Below are positions 34,485-46,679 of a DNA stretch of 64,000 nucleotides, one piece after another. A model generated the notes under the pieces. The model had not been told where the DNA came from. It did not search any database and saw nothing but the letters and a program-made list of their open reading frames with translations. The stretch lies in the NCBI RefSeq assembly GCF_014805685.1, contig NC_060901.1, forward strand, positions 17,401,905 through 17,465,904, given 5' to 3'. The DNA is from Silurus meridionalis (Eukaryota > Chordata > Actinopteri > Siluriformes > Siluridae). Numbering within the stretch: position 1 is the first letter of the stretch; every line of letters begins with the position of its first letter. The translations under genes were made by a program, and so were the position numbers.

Positions 34485-36330
34485 TCTGGGAGCTCCCTTT
34501 CAGGAATTTGAGCTGCATCACACTGCTTTGGGAAAGCCTCTGCGTTGCTCACGCTCTGAATCTGGTGTGTAATCCAGCAAGCGGCAAAACGGGACATCAA
34601 CAGCGGGGTGAAGTTACGAACAGGAAGCTACAAGCTACTTACTTCGAGGAAAGTGCTCTCCCTCGCAGCTTGGGTCCTACTTTTGCAGAGACAAAGCAGT
34701 GTCGGATGTCGTGGGGTTCGCAAGCAGGAAGTACACATTCTTCTAAAGGGGGAGGCCAATGAGGTGGTCTCTATTTTACTCAGAGAGTCCGGTTTCTACA
34801 GCCAGTACTTCGTTCAGGAGGGATCTTCTCTCCCAGGCAGGGGGTACTCTGGTTCACCCCCACCCAGAGTTATGGAGGCGGTGGCTCCTGAGGGGGCACA
34901 GTTCTTAGCAGCTGGTCTCTCTACTGAGGTAGTGAAGACCATCCTCCAATCCAGAGCTCCCTCTATGAGGAGGTCATATTCCGCTAAATAGTGCTTGTTT
35001 TTAAGTAGGTTCAGTGCTGGATTTCCTGCAGGAACAGTTTGCCACAGGGTTGGCTACTTAAACCCTAAAGGGTTACGTGTCTGCTATCATGGCTTATTGT
35101 GCCCCGATTGCTGGGCACCCTTTGGTGACACAATTCCTGCGTGGCACCCGGAGGCTGAGGCCCGGGACGTGACTTGCCTGTATGGGACTTGGCCGTCGTG
35201 CTGGGGGCTTTGTTAGAGCCCACCTTCGAGCCATTGGCCAAGGTGGCCCTTAGGTATCTGTCTATCAAGACTGCTTTCCTTCTTGCTATATCCTCCCTGA
35301 AGAGGCTCGGGGACCTACAGGCTCTGTCTGTGGCCCTGTCTCTCCTGGAGTTTACCCCTGGCAAGGCCAGTGCTTTCCTTTACCCTAAACCAGGGTATGT
35401 ATTTAAGTTGCCCACAGCTCCCCCATGACCTGTCATGCTGCAGGCATGCTACCCTCCTGGTTGTTAAGCCCCTGACCAGGAAAAACAAAACCAACGTACG
35501 TACGTCCAAAGGACGAGTCCCTGGAGGAGTTTGTCTGCTATGGCCTCTAGAGGAAATGGTTTCCTGCCAACAAGCAGACATTCAGTAGGTAGATTGTGGA
35601 TGCTATTTCATCTTCATATAAGTCCTCTGGTCTCCCAGCTCCTTTGAGGGTCAAGGCTCACTCCATTTAGAGTGTGGTGGCCTCTACAGCCTGGTCCGCT
35701 TGAGTCCCACTCCAGGACATTTGCAACGCTGCGGGCTGGTCTACCTCACTGATATTCATCAGGTTCTACAACCTCGACCTTAGAGCCACTCCCGGCTCTT
35801 CTGTCCTGCACTCTGTATTTGCTCTCACACACTAGGCAGGGACTGGTCTGTGTGGCATGATTGGACACCCGATCCCAAAGCGTTGTGACGCAGCTCGAGT
35901 TCCTGAAAGGTAACGTCTCTAGGTTATGTATGTAAACTTAGTTCCCGAAGGGAACGAGATGCTGCCACACTCCCTGCATCTCTGCCGCGCTTCCCTTCTC
36001 ATTTGCAGAAGCTAGCGCCGGCTCCACTACATGGGCATTTTGTAGCTTCCTGTCGTAAATACAAAAAACCAAAAAAAACAAACAAAAAAACAAACAAAAA
36101 AACAAAAACAAATAAAAATATTTTGATACATGATGTGGCTGTTGTATTTTGTATGTTGTATCATTTTGATGTATCTTTGCCCAACCCTGACCATACCCAC
36201 ATAGTAAAGTTGTGTCTTGCCGTTGGCCGGATTACATGTGTGATTCAGAGTGTGAGCAATGCGGAAGCATTCACAAAGCATTTTGATTCAGCGTCTCATT
36301 CCCTAAAAAGTTACTAAAGTTACATGCGTA
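34485..36330 (+). mobile_element. DIRS retrotransposon relic in NLR-B intron
   Basis: The left end ('cacactgctttgggaaagcc' to 'gtgtgtaatccagcaagc') is mirrored at 36,215-36,315 ('ccggattacatgtgtgattc', 'gcattcacaaagcattttga'), fitting DIRS inverted terminal repeats. A further terminal piece at 35,872-35,960 suggests the internal complementary region. The coding interior is only a tyrosine recombinase; gag and RT are missing. Confidence 0.8.
34860..35835 (+). pseudogene. DIRS tyrosine recombinase
   Basis: Across frames, STEVVKTILQSRAPSMRRSY begins the core-binding domain. The catalytic part follows: LAVVLGALLEPTFEPLAKVA, then TAFLLAISSLKRLGDLQALS and KPGYVFKLPTAP, then NKQTFSRWIVDAI (out-of-frame stop inside) and CNAAGWSTSLIFIRFYNLDL with the catalytic tyrosine region. 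The His-x-x-Arg box has become HSI followed by a stop, losing its arginine. Several frameshifts and stops. Confidence 0.8.
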
Positions 36331-36672
36331 ACCTAGAGACAATCACAGGGGTATGTACTGTATGTTAATATATGATCTGTCAACTGGTTGCATATGTCAG
36401 ATTTATTGCATGACTCAGCCAGAGAAAAGCTGTTGCTATCAAACATTGTTTACTTAATCAGTGTAATGGAGAGAGGATCGATCAACCTTAATTTGGGAGA
36501 CCAAAAAATAGGTCAAATAACTGAAGGTTTGCATACTCCCTTGTAAAACAATTTTTTGTATCTTTAAAAAATACAAAAAAACAAATAAAAACATTTTGAT
36601 ACATGATGTGGCTTTTGTATTTTGTATGTTGTATCATTTTGATGTATCTTTGCCCAACCCTGACCATCCCCA
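36107..36672. repeat. Direct repeat around DIRS right end
   Basis: About 100 bases at 36,107-36,203 ('tttgatacatgatgtggctg ... caaccctgaccat') recur at 36,572-36,672 with few changes. They flank the right terminal piece of the DIRS relic, as in a local tandem duplication. Confidence 0.85.
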
Positions 36673-36795
36673 CATCTCTTATGCCACACATCTTATAGTT
36701 TTAAAATATTTATAATAGTAATTTTTTGTTATCTTTGTTTAATTTACATCGATCAATTTACAAATGTTGAAAATGATTGTCTTTAAAAGCTACAG

Positions 36796-36861
36796 TGATG
36801 GTAAAAGTGACCTACAGATGGCAGAGGAAAGCATTGAAAAGAACATCATCACAGATGCAGG
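36796..36861 (+). CDS. NLR-B linker exon
   Basis: 66 bases with CTACAG acceptor and GTAAGA donor, coding DGKSDLQMAEESIEKNIITD then A. The phase fits both neighbours exactly. Confidence 0.8.
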
Positions 36862-37018
36862 GTAAGATCAAAACCAACAACATGACTATGACTGGTATCA
36901 TAAGCCTGTAACAGCAGACTGATTAATTTATAGAAAACAAACAGTATTGCATGTGATCCTAAAGTCTAAAAAATAAGTCCAATAGCTCACCACATCTTCC
37001 TGTTTCCTATTTTTACAG

Positions 37019-38781
37019 GCACTACCAGGAATCTTCTATTGTAAATCATTTCAAACAAAAAATCAAATCAAATCTGATGATTAAGTTTCAGTGTTTAAAT
37101 GAAGTGATGATAAACCACAGACAACAAACACTCCTAAATGAGATCTTCACAGAGCTCTACATCACTAAGGGAGACAAAGGAGGTATCAATAAAGAACATG
37201 AGGTAAGACAGATTGGAACACCATCCAGGAGAGGAACAACAGAGGACACACCAATCAAATGCCATGACATCTTTAACCCTGTATCTGAACAAGACAAACC
37301 TATTAGAACCGTGCTGACGAAGGGAATCGCTGGCATCGGAAAAACAGTCTCTGTGCAGAAGTTCATTCTGGACTGGGCTGAAGGGAAAGAAAATCAAGAC
37401 ATTCACCTCATATTTCCACTTCCTTTCAGAGAGCTAAATTTGATAAAGAACCAAAAACTGAGTCTGATAAAGCTCCTTCATGTCTTTTAAAAAAAACTAA
37501 AGAAATAAACATGACCAGTTTGGAAAAGGTTCTGTTTATTTTTGATGGATTGGACGAGTGTCGTTTTCCTCTAGATTTCCAGAACACAGTGAGAGTGTGT
37601 GATGTAACAGAATCAGCATCAGTGCCTGAGCTGCTGATAAACCTGATTAAAGGAAACTTGCTTCCCTCTGCTCTCATCTGGATTACCTCCCGACCAGCAG
37701 CAGCTGATCAAATCCCCTCTGAATGTGTTCATCAAGTCACAGAGATACGAGGGTTTAGTGACCCACAGAAGGAGGAGTATTTCAGGAAGAGAATCAGTGA
37801 TCAGATCCTGGCCAATAACATCACACACCTGAAGTCATTGAAAAGCCTCTACATCATGTGCCACATCCCAGTCTTCTGCTGGATTTCAGCCACTGTTCTA
37901 GAGAGAAAGTTGGGTGAAGCAGAGAGTGGAGAAATCCCCAAAACTCTGACTCAAATGTACACACACTTTTTCATCATTCAGACCAAAATTATAAAAGAAA
38001 AGTTCTCAAAGAAGCAGGAGAGTGATGAAGAAATGCTTCTTAAACTGGGACAACTGGCATTTCAGCAGCTGATAAAAGGAAACCTGATCTTCTATGAGGA
38101 AGACCTAAAAGAGTGTGGCATTAATGTGGCAGAAGCAGCAGTGTACTCAGGTGTGTATACACAGATCTTCAGAGAGGAGTTTGGCCTTCATCAAAGTAAA
38201 GTGTACTGCTTTGTTCATCTGAGTGTTCAGGAGCATCTCGCAGCTCTGTATGTGCACCTGACCTTTATGATGGAAAAGAGAAATGTTCTTGTTCATTACT
38301 GTGAAGAAATCACAATCTCAAATGTACACAACAGTGCTGTAGATCAGGCTTTAAAAAGCCAGACTGGACATCTGGATCTTTTCCTTCACTTTCTTCTGGG
38401 TCTCTCATTGAAGCCCAATCAAAATCTCTTAAATGTCTTATTAACAAAGACAGGAAGTAGCTCACAAAGCACAGAGGAAACAATAAAATACATAAAAAAG
38501 AAGATTAGTTTAGATCTTCCCATAGAGAAATCCATCAGTCTGTTTCACTGCCTCAATGAACTGGGTGATCATTGTCTATTTGAGGAAATCCAACACTACT
38601 TATCATCTGAAGAACAAAGTGAACTCTCTATTTCACAGTGGTCTGCTCTGATATTTGTGTTACTGACATACGCACAAGAGCTGGAAGTTTTTGACCTGAG
38701 TAAATATATCTGTACAGATAAGATAACAGAAGCCGTTCTTCTGAAGGTGACGCCTGTGATTGCAGAATCCAAAAAAGCAAT
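37019..38781 (+). pseudogene. NLR-B FISNA-NACHT exon, frameshifted
   Basis: Acceptor TTTTTACAG; first residues [16 protein letters not shown] covers about codons 20-80 ([20 protein letters not shown]). The P-loop GIAGIGKT is at 37,323-37,346. The frame breaks at 37,484-37,490, in a T4A8 tract, by loss of one base relative to NLR-A. In the other frame (from 37,511) Walker [11 protein letters not shown] is at 37,532-37,561, followed by the [12 protein letters not shown] sensor, the winged-helix region and the NACHT-associated helical part ([15 protein letters not shown], then [14 protein letters not shown]). Donor GTAAGT at 38,782. Total 1763 bases, normal for this exon. A homopolymer error in the assembly is possible. 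Confidence 0.9.
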
Positions 38782-40447
38782 GTAAGTAAAGCTGCTGTTA
38801 ATGCAACTCGATAAATGACAAATTAATTGTTACGTATGTGGTCCCTGTTGTTCTTCCCACTTACCACCAGAGTCACCACTTTGTCCTATTGCAGCGGTCC
38901 ACAACCTTTTTTGTACCAGGGACCAGTTTCATGTGGGGCATGGGGGTTCCAATGACAAAAACCTTTGGCAGTTAATAGTATGTAATCTGAATGCAACAAT
39001 TACACTTTATATTAGGCAATTACAATAATTCCACACTATAATATCAATTCACCATAATGCAGAGTCAGTAGGAGCCTTAGCAGGCAGAATCAAGTCTTCC
39101 TCAATAGTAAAGGTCTTCTTAGCTTTAGCAATGCAGTCCGCAACTAAGAGTGACGCTTTCAGCACAGACACACTTGTTGAAGTGGTGGCCCTTAATAACT
39201 GTTTTTGTCCTTCATGTTCACGTTTTTCTTCTTTCAAAAAATTCCAAGGGCTTGTCTTTTAATGCAGGGTGTGTCATGTATTAGGATTATTGTGGTTGTT
39301 ACCAGTATCCTTCTTTAGAGGGTGCTGGAACATGTAAGAGAAAAGGCAGATAAGTTGCAAGTAAAGAAGAAGCGATGGTGCTTTGTGAACACACAGGTGG
39401 TGTGTAGTCATTTTTATATATGCAAAGCTGTAACAAGGTGTTTTGTCTCAATGTGGTGAAGCAGTTTTAAGGGTTTCATGGCATTCATGGTCACTGCAAA
39501 TTATGCATAACGGGTGTGGAGCTTGTGTATCACCTGTTGCGATTGTTCCATTGCTTGCACATGTTTTCTGTTTGCTGTTGTCGACCCTGCCCATTTCACC
39601 TCTCTCTGAATATGCTCGCACTTGGATCCTCTACTCTGTTGTCTGCTGAACTATCAACACAATGCATCATTGCTATTAGGTGCAATTAAGTGTAATTACT
39701 AGAGCTGTCAAAATCAGATTTTTTTATCTGAATTCTTTTTGTTAATGCATTTACCAGCATTTCTATTTGACTATTTCTATTAAAGATATAAATAAAAAGA
39801 GGTGAAATTAAAACCTTCAATGCAACATGTTTATTCACGACATCCTGTATTTACTCAGATAAAAAAATTATCACAAAATCACTAATCACTAAACATTTGT
39901 TTTCCTTATGAACCAAGTCTTAAATCAAACACTAAAATCCGCCAATCCACACACATCTGCCAGTTAAAACCGTCCGTGTGGAAACATAGCAAAAGCTCTG
40001 TTTGGTGTTCTGATTTAAGTAATTTAAAACATTATAATTACTATAAAACATTTACAAGAAAATTTTGTCTTCATGTTTTTTGTTGAGTTTGGTTGCACTA
40101 ATAATAACAAACATTTGCATAAGGCATCCATATTTGTCCATGCCCATGTTAGAGTTTTAAAATCTAAAATTTTAAGTAGATACAAATGTGCAATTAAATA
40201 GCGACTAACCACGATTTAACTCATGACGATCGTGTAATTAATCTTGATTTAATATTTTAATCGATTGACAGCCCAACTATCAACATTAGGTGTTATAATT
40301 AAAAAAAAATTATATTGTTGTAATGCCCCGTAAATCAAATTGCCTAATTTGTGTACATTTTTTTTGTATGACAAAGGTGTGTCAGGTTTAATGACTTGTT
40401 TGAGCATTTTAGTAATGTTAATTGATTGTGTTTTTTTTCTTCTTTAG
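38782..40447. other. NLR-B intron with DNA-transposon pieces
   Basis: At 38,892 'gcagcggtccacaacctttt' followed by 'ttgtaccagggaccagtttc' is a hAT-type terminus without a visible partner. The second element is listed separately. Confidence 0.6.
39704..40275. mobile_element. hAT-like MITE in NLR-B intron
   Basis: The left end AGAGCTGTCAAAATC and the right end GATTGACAGCCC are inverted relatives, 572 bp apart, with AT-rich interior and 'taattaatcttgatttaata' before the right end. No transposase. The target duplication is not clear. Confidence 0.6.
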
Positions 40448-40642
40448 CATCAGGTGCAATACAATTAAAGTCAAAAGTGGGTCTGCTCTGGTCTCAGCAC
40501 TCAGCTCTCAAACGTCCAATCTATAAGAACTCCATCTAATTGTGAGAAAAATGGATTTGTCTGAGAATAAACTAGGACACTCTGAAGTGAAGAGTCTCTC
40601 TGCTATACTGGAGAATCCTCAATGTGAAGTGGAGACACTGTG
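40448..40642 (+). pseudogene. NLR-B LRR exon 1, nonsense
   Basis: 195 bases between a TTTAG acceptor and GTAAGA. In the spliced phase it codes RCNTIKVKSGSALVSALSSQ, then a TAA at 40,524-40,526 where LRR exons normally have an arginine or lysine codon, and a few bases later LSENKLGHSEVKSLSAILEN. It is 21 bases longer than its sister exons. Confidence 0.85.
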
Positions 40643-40859
40643 GTAAGATCATGCATTTAAGAATACTATATAATTACATTTACTTAATATTAGATAAGTG
40701 TGCATTTGAAATAGAAACTACTCAACTTAGTAATTTAACCATTTGCTAGGAAGAGTTTTGATAGAACATGACAGGCACATTATTTTCACAATAAAGTAAT
40801 CAAAATAAAAATCTGTTGATTTGATTAGATGAACAATGTGCCTTTGTTTTCCTCTGCAG

Positions 40860-41033
40860 TGTGCGTAATTGTGGAATCTCGTATGAAGGTTGTGCTGCTC
40901 TGATTTCGGCTCTCAGCTCAAACCCCTCACACTTGAGAGACCTCAAGTTGTCCTATAATAATGTAGGGGACTCAGGAGTGAAGAGTCTTGCTGCTGTACT
41001 GAAGAATCCTCAAAGTAAACTGGAGAGACTGTG
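40860..41033 (+). CDS. NLR-B LRR exon 2
   Basis: 174 bases, CTGCAG acceptor and GTAAGA donor. [19 protein letters not shown] and [20 protein letters not shown] give two ribonuclease-inhibitor-type repeats. Open throughout. Confidence 0.92.
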
Positions 41034-41560
41034 GTAAGATCATCTCACTGACAGTCACATGACCAGTTTCATTAATGCAGATTTTTTACTTAAGATAGAA
41101 AGAAAAAAATGCCTTGATTGATTAACAGGTATAACTCAGAACACACATACAATTAATTATGTGTGTCAGTAAGTGAAATGGAGGTTGACACTTTTTCTTG
41201 GTCTGATTGGCCTTGTTTTCTTTAGATAACCTGAATGGTGTCGGAACTGAGAACCCGTCTCTAAAAGGCCTACGGGCTCTTTTATCCCAATAAACATGCC
41301 TAAATATATCTCCTGCATGGTTGTTTTATTTCATCTGCACACTCATAACCTCAGTCAAGCCCTATTCTACTCTGTTAATATCAGTTTAATGTTATTTCGA
41401 ATAAATAGGCTAAATATGTTGGATTATTACAAAGGCTAAATAATCAAGCTATTTATGTTACATTTATGGTATCTAATAAGTTCTACACTAATTATTAATT
41501 AAATATGTTTGATTAAAAACTATCTGTTGAGCAAGAGTGTATCGTATTATTTCCCTGCAG

Positions 41561-41734
41561 GTTGGAGGATTGTAAATTTACAGATGAAGGCTGTGCTGCT
41601 CTGACTTCAGCTCTAAAATCAAACCCCTCGCACCTGAGAAGCCTAAGGCTTTCTAAAAATAAAATAGGAGATTTAGGAGTGAAGGATCTGTCTGTTGTAC
41701 TGGAGAACCCTCACTGTAAACTGAGGAAACTGAG
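41561..41734 (+). CDS. NLR-B LRR exon 3
   Basis: 174 bases, CTGCAG acceptor and GTAAGC donor; codes CKFTDEGCAALTSALKSN and LRSLRLSKNKIGDLGVKDLS. Open throughout. Confidence 0.92.
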
Positions 41735-41838
41735 GTAAGCTTATTTTAAACACAATTGTTCAAAATCTAATTTCACAAATATATTATTTAAAAAAGTCTT
41801 AAACCGAGGTAAAATATGTTGACTATTTTTTCTTACAG

Positions 41839-42012
41839 TTTGTGTGAATGTGATTTATCAGATAAAGGTTGCCATGCTCTGACTTCAGCCTTAAAGTCAA
41901 ACTCCTCATACCTGAGAGAGTTGGATCTGTCCTGCAATAAACTAGGAGACCTTGGAGTGATGTGTCTTTCTGCTGCACTGGAAAATCCTCAGTTTAAATT
42001 GGAGACAATCAA
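41839..42012 (+). CDS. NLR-B LRR exon 4
   Basis: 174 bases, TTACAG acceptor and GTAAGA donor; codes CDLSDKGCHALTSALKSNSS and LRELDLSCNKLGDLGVMCLS. Open throughout. Confidence 0.92.
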
Positions 42013-43201
42013 GTAAGAGCATCTCTATGAAAGTCACCTGCTCCCTAGTAAAAGATTAAGGGTTCACTGAGGTCCTGAGGAGATTGTTTTCTTTGATTTC
42101 ACAGTAATGAATTTTTGTAATTTAAAATATTTAAATTTAAATTTATAGTTTAAATATTAGATCAAACTTAGCTTGATGCAATTGCAGCATGTCTGGATAT
42201 TACAGTGATATTAACTTGTATGTTGATCGATAATAATTGGAAAATAAACAAAAATCTGACTTTAAAAAACAAGATCTGGCAACAGAAGCAACCCAGTCAA
42301 CAGGCAATTTTAAAACCAGGCAGTTATGCAGTCAGTAGATCTTCAACATACTGTATGTCTTACAATAATATTTCATTGTGTCTCCTCTCAACAAAGTGTG
42401 GTATACAGTAGCGTGCATCCTGAGTTTGCATGTTGTTTGTGTAGCTATATTTATTTTTGTTTGTTTTGAGCTTCATTATTAATTATGAGGTATACTTATT
42501 ACCCACAATTATTTTGGGTTTGCGATTTGGTTATTTTCTGCATTTATACCCTTTGATTCCTTTGTTTATCTTAAAGTATTGTTTAGTTTTATACCACGTT
42601 TATCTACGTATATATTTGCAGCAATTTCTAAAATTAATACTGCAAAATTAATCACAGACATGCTTGTTTCACTGACGCACTGAAATCACAAATTTTGCTC
42701 ACTTAGATCGGTCACTTGCCTATATATTGAGTGCAGAAATTACTATGGTTTGACTACGGTAAGTTTTATGTGGCAGGCAAACGTAGCAGCGTATGTTCTG
42801 CCCTTCACTCAGAAACCAGTGCTTGTCAATGCGCCTGCTGCCACATACATATAGTTTATACAGTACTGTCCTATAAATTGTTCTGTTTCACTAAATTAGG
42901 TACTGTAATTTGTTGAATTATTAAGAAATTACAAATTAAAATATAAAAAAATTATACTACCCCATACTGATCACCATTCTGAGTAGGCTAGGCCATGACT
43001 TTATTTTTAAGTGTCACATCCGTACCTGTAATTTGGCAATTCCACATATTTTAATGTGATGTCACTGTAATACTGTATTAGGGAGCCAGTATCAGAATTT
43101 ACTATATTGTATTTATATATATATATATGTCCTTTTTTAAAGTAACTTTAAAATACAATATATGAAAATATGTTAATAAAGTGTGTTGTGTTTTTCTACA
43201 G
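42013..43201. other. NLR-B intron, nothing recognised
   Basis: AT-rich, 1.2 kb, no element termini recognised. Confidence 0.5.
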
Positions 43202-43375
43202 ATTGAGTAAGTGTGGTGTTTCATATGAAGGCTGTGCTGCTCTGACTAAAGCTTTGAGAGCAAACCCCTCACACCTGAAAAAACGGAATCTGTCTGACAA
43301 TAAAATAGGAGACTCAGGAGTAAGGAGTCTCACTGCTGTACTGGAGAATCCTCTTCATAACCTGCAGATTCTGAG
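43202..43375 (+). CDS. NLR-B LRR exon 5
   Basis: 174 bases, CTACAG acceptor and GTAAAA donor; codes [18 protein letters not shown] and LKKRNLSDNKIGDSGVRSLT. Open throughout. Confidence 0.92.
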
Positions 43376-43803
43376 GTAAAATCGACTCTCTGATGGCCAC
43401 ATGACCTGCTGCCCTGTAACTCTCATTCTCTACTAGTGAGACTGAAATGAAAGCTTGTTTTATTATCAATGCTCTGAGAATGAGGATTGTTTCATTTCAC
43501 TGCACACTGATGAGCCTTTGAGTCAGATGCATGTACTGTATGTAAGAAGCTTTAGCAAAAATACATTGTGATTATATTTGGAAATAATCAGTTTTGCCTA
43601 TCTGGTACAAAAGAGCAAACTATGTTTGATGGCACTGAGATTACATTTTCTCCATTTTGATGTTTGCTGTGAACAGTAACTGAAGCTCTTGACCTGTATC
43701 TGTATCTGCTTCTTGCATTGCACTGCAAGTGTAATGTGAAAATGTGAAATTTGTGAAGTTTTACACACACATACTCACTTTAAGCCATTGTGTTCCTCTA
43801 CAG

Positions 43804-43981
43804 GTTAAGTGATTGTGGAGTCTCAGATGAAGTCTGTGCTGCTCTGACTTCAGCTCTGATTTTAAACCCCTCATACCTGAAAGAACTGAATCTGCGCTGT
43901 AATAATAAAATTGGAGACTTAGGAAAGAAACTACTGTCTGCTCTTAAAGAAGAACATTACAAAGAACAGACACTGATGTGA
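43804..43981 (+). CDS. NLR-B LRR exon 6, probable last exon
   Basis: CTACAG acceptor; codes CGVSDEVCAALTSALILN, LKELNLRCNNKIGDLGKKLL and the tail EEHYKEQTLM before TGA at 43,979-43,981. GTGAGT at 43,978 could instead be a donor to a further exon, but none is seen downstream. Confidence 0.8.
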
Positions 43982-45309
43982 GTAAAAACCCTTTTTAGAA
44001 AATTTTAAGAATGTTCTTTAGTCCTGTTAGCATCATTTTGGTCCGTTTCTCATTAGTTCCAATAAATATTGGATTAGTAAGTAAAGCCGGATAAAACATT
44101 GCTAGATTCTATTATAATCAGAATTTTTTTTTTTTAGCTTTTACCTTTAATGCTGCTTATTTTTTAGTAATTTAAAATTCAGGGAGTCAGGCAGAGTCTC
44201 CATAATGAGTGCTTGAGAATCAATGTAAAAGACTTTCCCTAAAGTCCTTCACATGGACTTTGATCCAGTTACTTTATTAAAGGCGTAGTTTTACTACTAA
44301 TGCAAACATATTTAAAACATGAATAAACTTTATAATTGCTATCAGGCAATGGAACAGGTGATCAGCTAATGACATAAACAAGGTAAACTATGTGAAACTA
44401 TGAACAGAAATGGTCTTCTGAAAGAGGGAACACTAGGAGAAGGCTTTTTATAACCTAAAAGTGAGCACAAACTGCATTGATACTTCAAATTAAATCTGTG
44501 AGCAGATGATAGTTTGACTTGGAGGAAAGTCAATGCATGCTGTTGCTCACAAAGTTCCACAGTCAAGATTGTGGTTATTATTGCAGACATTTTTTTTGTT
44601 TTATATTTAGTTTGTGGTGACCATCTGTGTGTGATGAAGACTCCGGTGTTCCTGCATTCCCATGTTGGCATATAGACATGTTTTTTTAACTCAATAAATT
44701 AAAAAAAATTATTCATATCTATCTATCATCTGCACATCCATTGTCATCTTTTCTTTGTTAATCTTTCTTCAACGTTGATCTCCATTTGTGTTTCTTTTTT
44801 TTGTATAGTTTTGTTTAAGCTCTTTTTTCATTTAACATACATTTATTTGATTACATTTTCAAAGCTGACAATTTCATTTCTTTTGTCAAGTAGTTTATCC
44901 TTATTTTTTTTTTTTAAGTTTTATGGCAATAGTACATTGTTCCTTGCTTGTTCATTGGATTGTAAAATACCTTTTTTTGTGAATAGCAAATTACTGAAAA
45001 CCTGACCATACTGTTTTGCAAATGCTTATATTTAACTTTTTTGCTTAAGATATAGTATCATTTCAAGAATGTAATATCATACACAAAACAAGCATTTTTT
45101 TACTGTGAAATTTGTGGTAAAATACTGGTGGCTCTGGTTTTCAAAGATGTTCTGTTTGAAACACCATGTAGCTTTTCTTTATATAATAATGTATCTCTTT
45201 ATTTGCATTTATTTACTGTGAAATACCAGATGATGTAATTGCAAGAAGTCTAATATACACTGATTAAGGATAACTTTAGGCATGTGGTCATAATATTATG
45301 CCTGTTCAA
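43982..45309. other. NLR-B 3' flank, no gene seen
   Basis: AATAAA-type sequences occur near 44,060 ('ccaataaata') and 44,692 ('caataaatt') and may serve as poly(A) signals. No B30.2 or further LRR exon was found. Confidence 0.45.
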
Positions 45310-45448
45310 TTTCAAGTTTATTTCTATAGCGCTTTTCACAATAAACATTGCCTCAAAGCAGCTTTACTGAATGCAAGAATTATATATAAGTAAAGTATGT
45401 GTATTTATACCTGATGAACTAGACTGGGATGACTGTGGCAAGGAAAAA

Positions 45449-46289
45449 AACTTCCGGTTTTGTGGCATGCATTTCCGGGTCGGCGGCCATCTTGCCGCTT
45501 TTCCCGCGTCTCCCTGTATTTAAGGACACCCAAGATTTTAGCTTTGGGCCAGATTATCTCACTGGCTTTCAAAGAATATTCTTGCCACCCTTCCTGCTCC
45601 TGCTCGTCACTCTGTACCCTGTTCTGCACTGCCTCTGCTCTGGTTTTGTGTTCCTGCTCTGCCCTTTATGGTTCTGTTTCCCGGTTCTGTTTTCTCTGAA
45701 TCTTGGACTGTTTTGGTTTTAATTTTGGTTTTGGTTTTGTCTTTCCCTGAATTGCCCTTGTTAGATTTTTATCATGCCCAAACAAAACTTAATTCTTTAA
45801 AAGGTTTCCCATGTGATCTACGATGCCCATGGTGCCTTTTCTGATCAGGGAAGAATCACACAGCACACAGAATGGCTGAAATGTTCTTCAGTTTATTGCA
45901 GATAACAGACAAGTATATATACACACTGGAAAAACCTAACCTAAAACTGTTACTTATTGGGTAAGAAGACATGATAACCGGAGATGTGCGAGCCCAAATA
46001 AGGACATTCCGTGTACCTTACATACTCTCATCGTAAAGATCCTACAGACACTGAACAGACTACATAGGAATGTGTTTAGATAACCAGTGTGAGGCCCATC
46101 TTAACTCTAACAGCCGTATGCCTGTCTTTTGACCCTGGACTGTTTATTAGATGTGTTTTTAATTTTTGTGTTTTTGCCTTGCCCCATTGCTCAGTTAACT
46201 TTTTTCATTAAAGCCTATTTTCTCTGTACCCCTGTGTACATCCTGCATCCTCCCATTTAGTCCTCTCTCACCCGCAAAATCTCCTGACC
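45449..46289 (+). mobile_element. LTR-like insert with nested segment
   Basis: Splits 'ggcaaggaaaaa' from 'cccttagatgttatgag', which are adjacent in the other copies. It has a promoter-like GC-rich start with 'gtatttaag' near 45,516, pyrimidine-rich text, 'ttcattaaagcc' near 46,207 as a poly(A)-like signal and 'ctcctgac' at the end, as in a gypsy-type solo LTR. About 45,800-46,120 looks like a further insert of unknown type. Confidence 0.55.
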
Positions 46290-46679
46290 CCCTTAGATGT
46301 TATGAGAAAAAAACCTTAAGAGAAACAAGCCTCACAATGGGAACCCATCCTCATTTAGGTGATATCAAGAGTGTGATTATATTTAAAAAACTATACAAAA
46401 CACTGGAAATAGAGAAATACAATGAGCACTGGCATGTGTGATTATTAGTAATGTCCCTTCTACAATCTTATAGTTGGAGTTGTGGAACCAGGAGCTCCTG
46501 AATAACTCATAAAATTAGCTAAACATCTGAGATCATTATAGATCAAGGCCCAACTCTTCCATGCCAGAGCCTTTAAATGTTCAATAATTGAGAAACAGGA
46601 AGGCTGCAGGTGCTTACTCATCTCTGACCTCTGGTGGGCCCATCAATGGATCCACTTCAGTTTATCTACCAGCCTGGCA

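Larger units (their letters stand above)
32609..43981 (+). pseudogene. NLR-B: FISNA-NACHT-LRR receptor
   Basis: Twelve recognised pieces: exon 1 (32,609-32,661), two copies of the N-terminal peptide exon (32,880-32,996 and 33,128-33,244), a linker exon (36,796-36,861), the FISNA-NACHT exon (37,019-38,781) and six LRR exons (40,448; 40,860; 41,561; 41,839; 43,202; 43,804). As a fish NLRC3-like protein it would be a cytosolic nucleotide-binding immune receptor with LRR sensor; no B30.2 exon follows. Lesions: a one-base deletion near 37,486 and an in-frame stop at 40,524-40,526 in the first LRR exon, plus a LINE in its 5' flank and a DIRS in an intron. All junctions keep the same phase. Either a pseudogene or, less likely, a gene with two assembly errors. 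Confidence 0.88.

Noticed and set aside
34995..35588. Several short plus and minus ORFs as separate genes
   Set aside because: They are pieces and shadows of one frameshifted DIRS tyrosine recombinase.
43982..45309. B30.2/SPRY exon following the NLR-B LRRs
   Set aside because: Many fish NLRs end with one, so it was looked for. No matching motif was seen in any frame down to the dispersed repeat.
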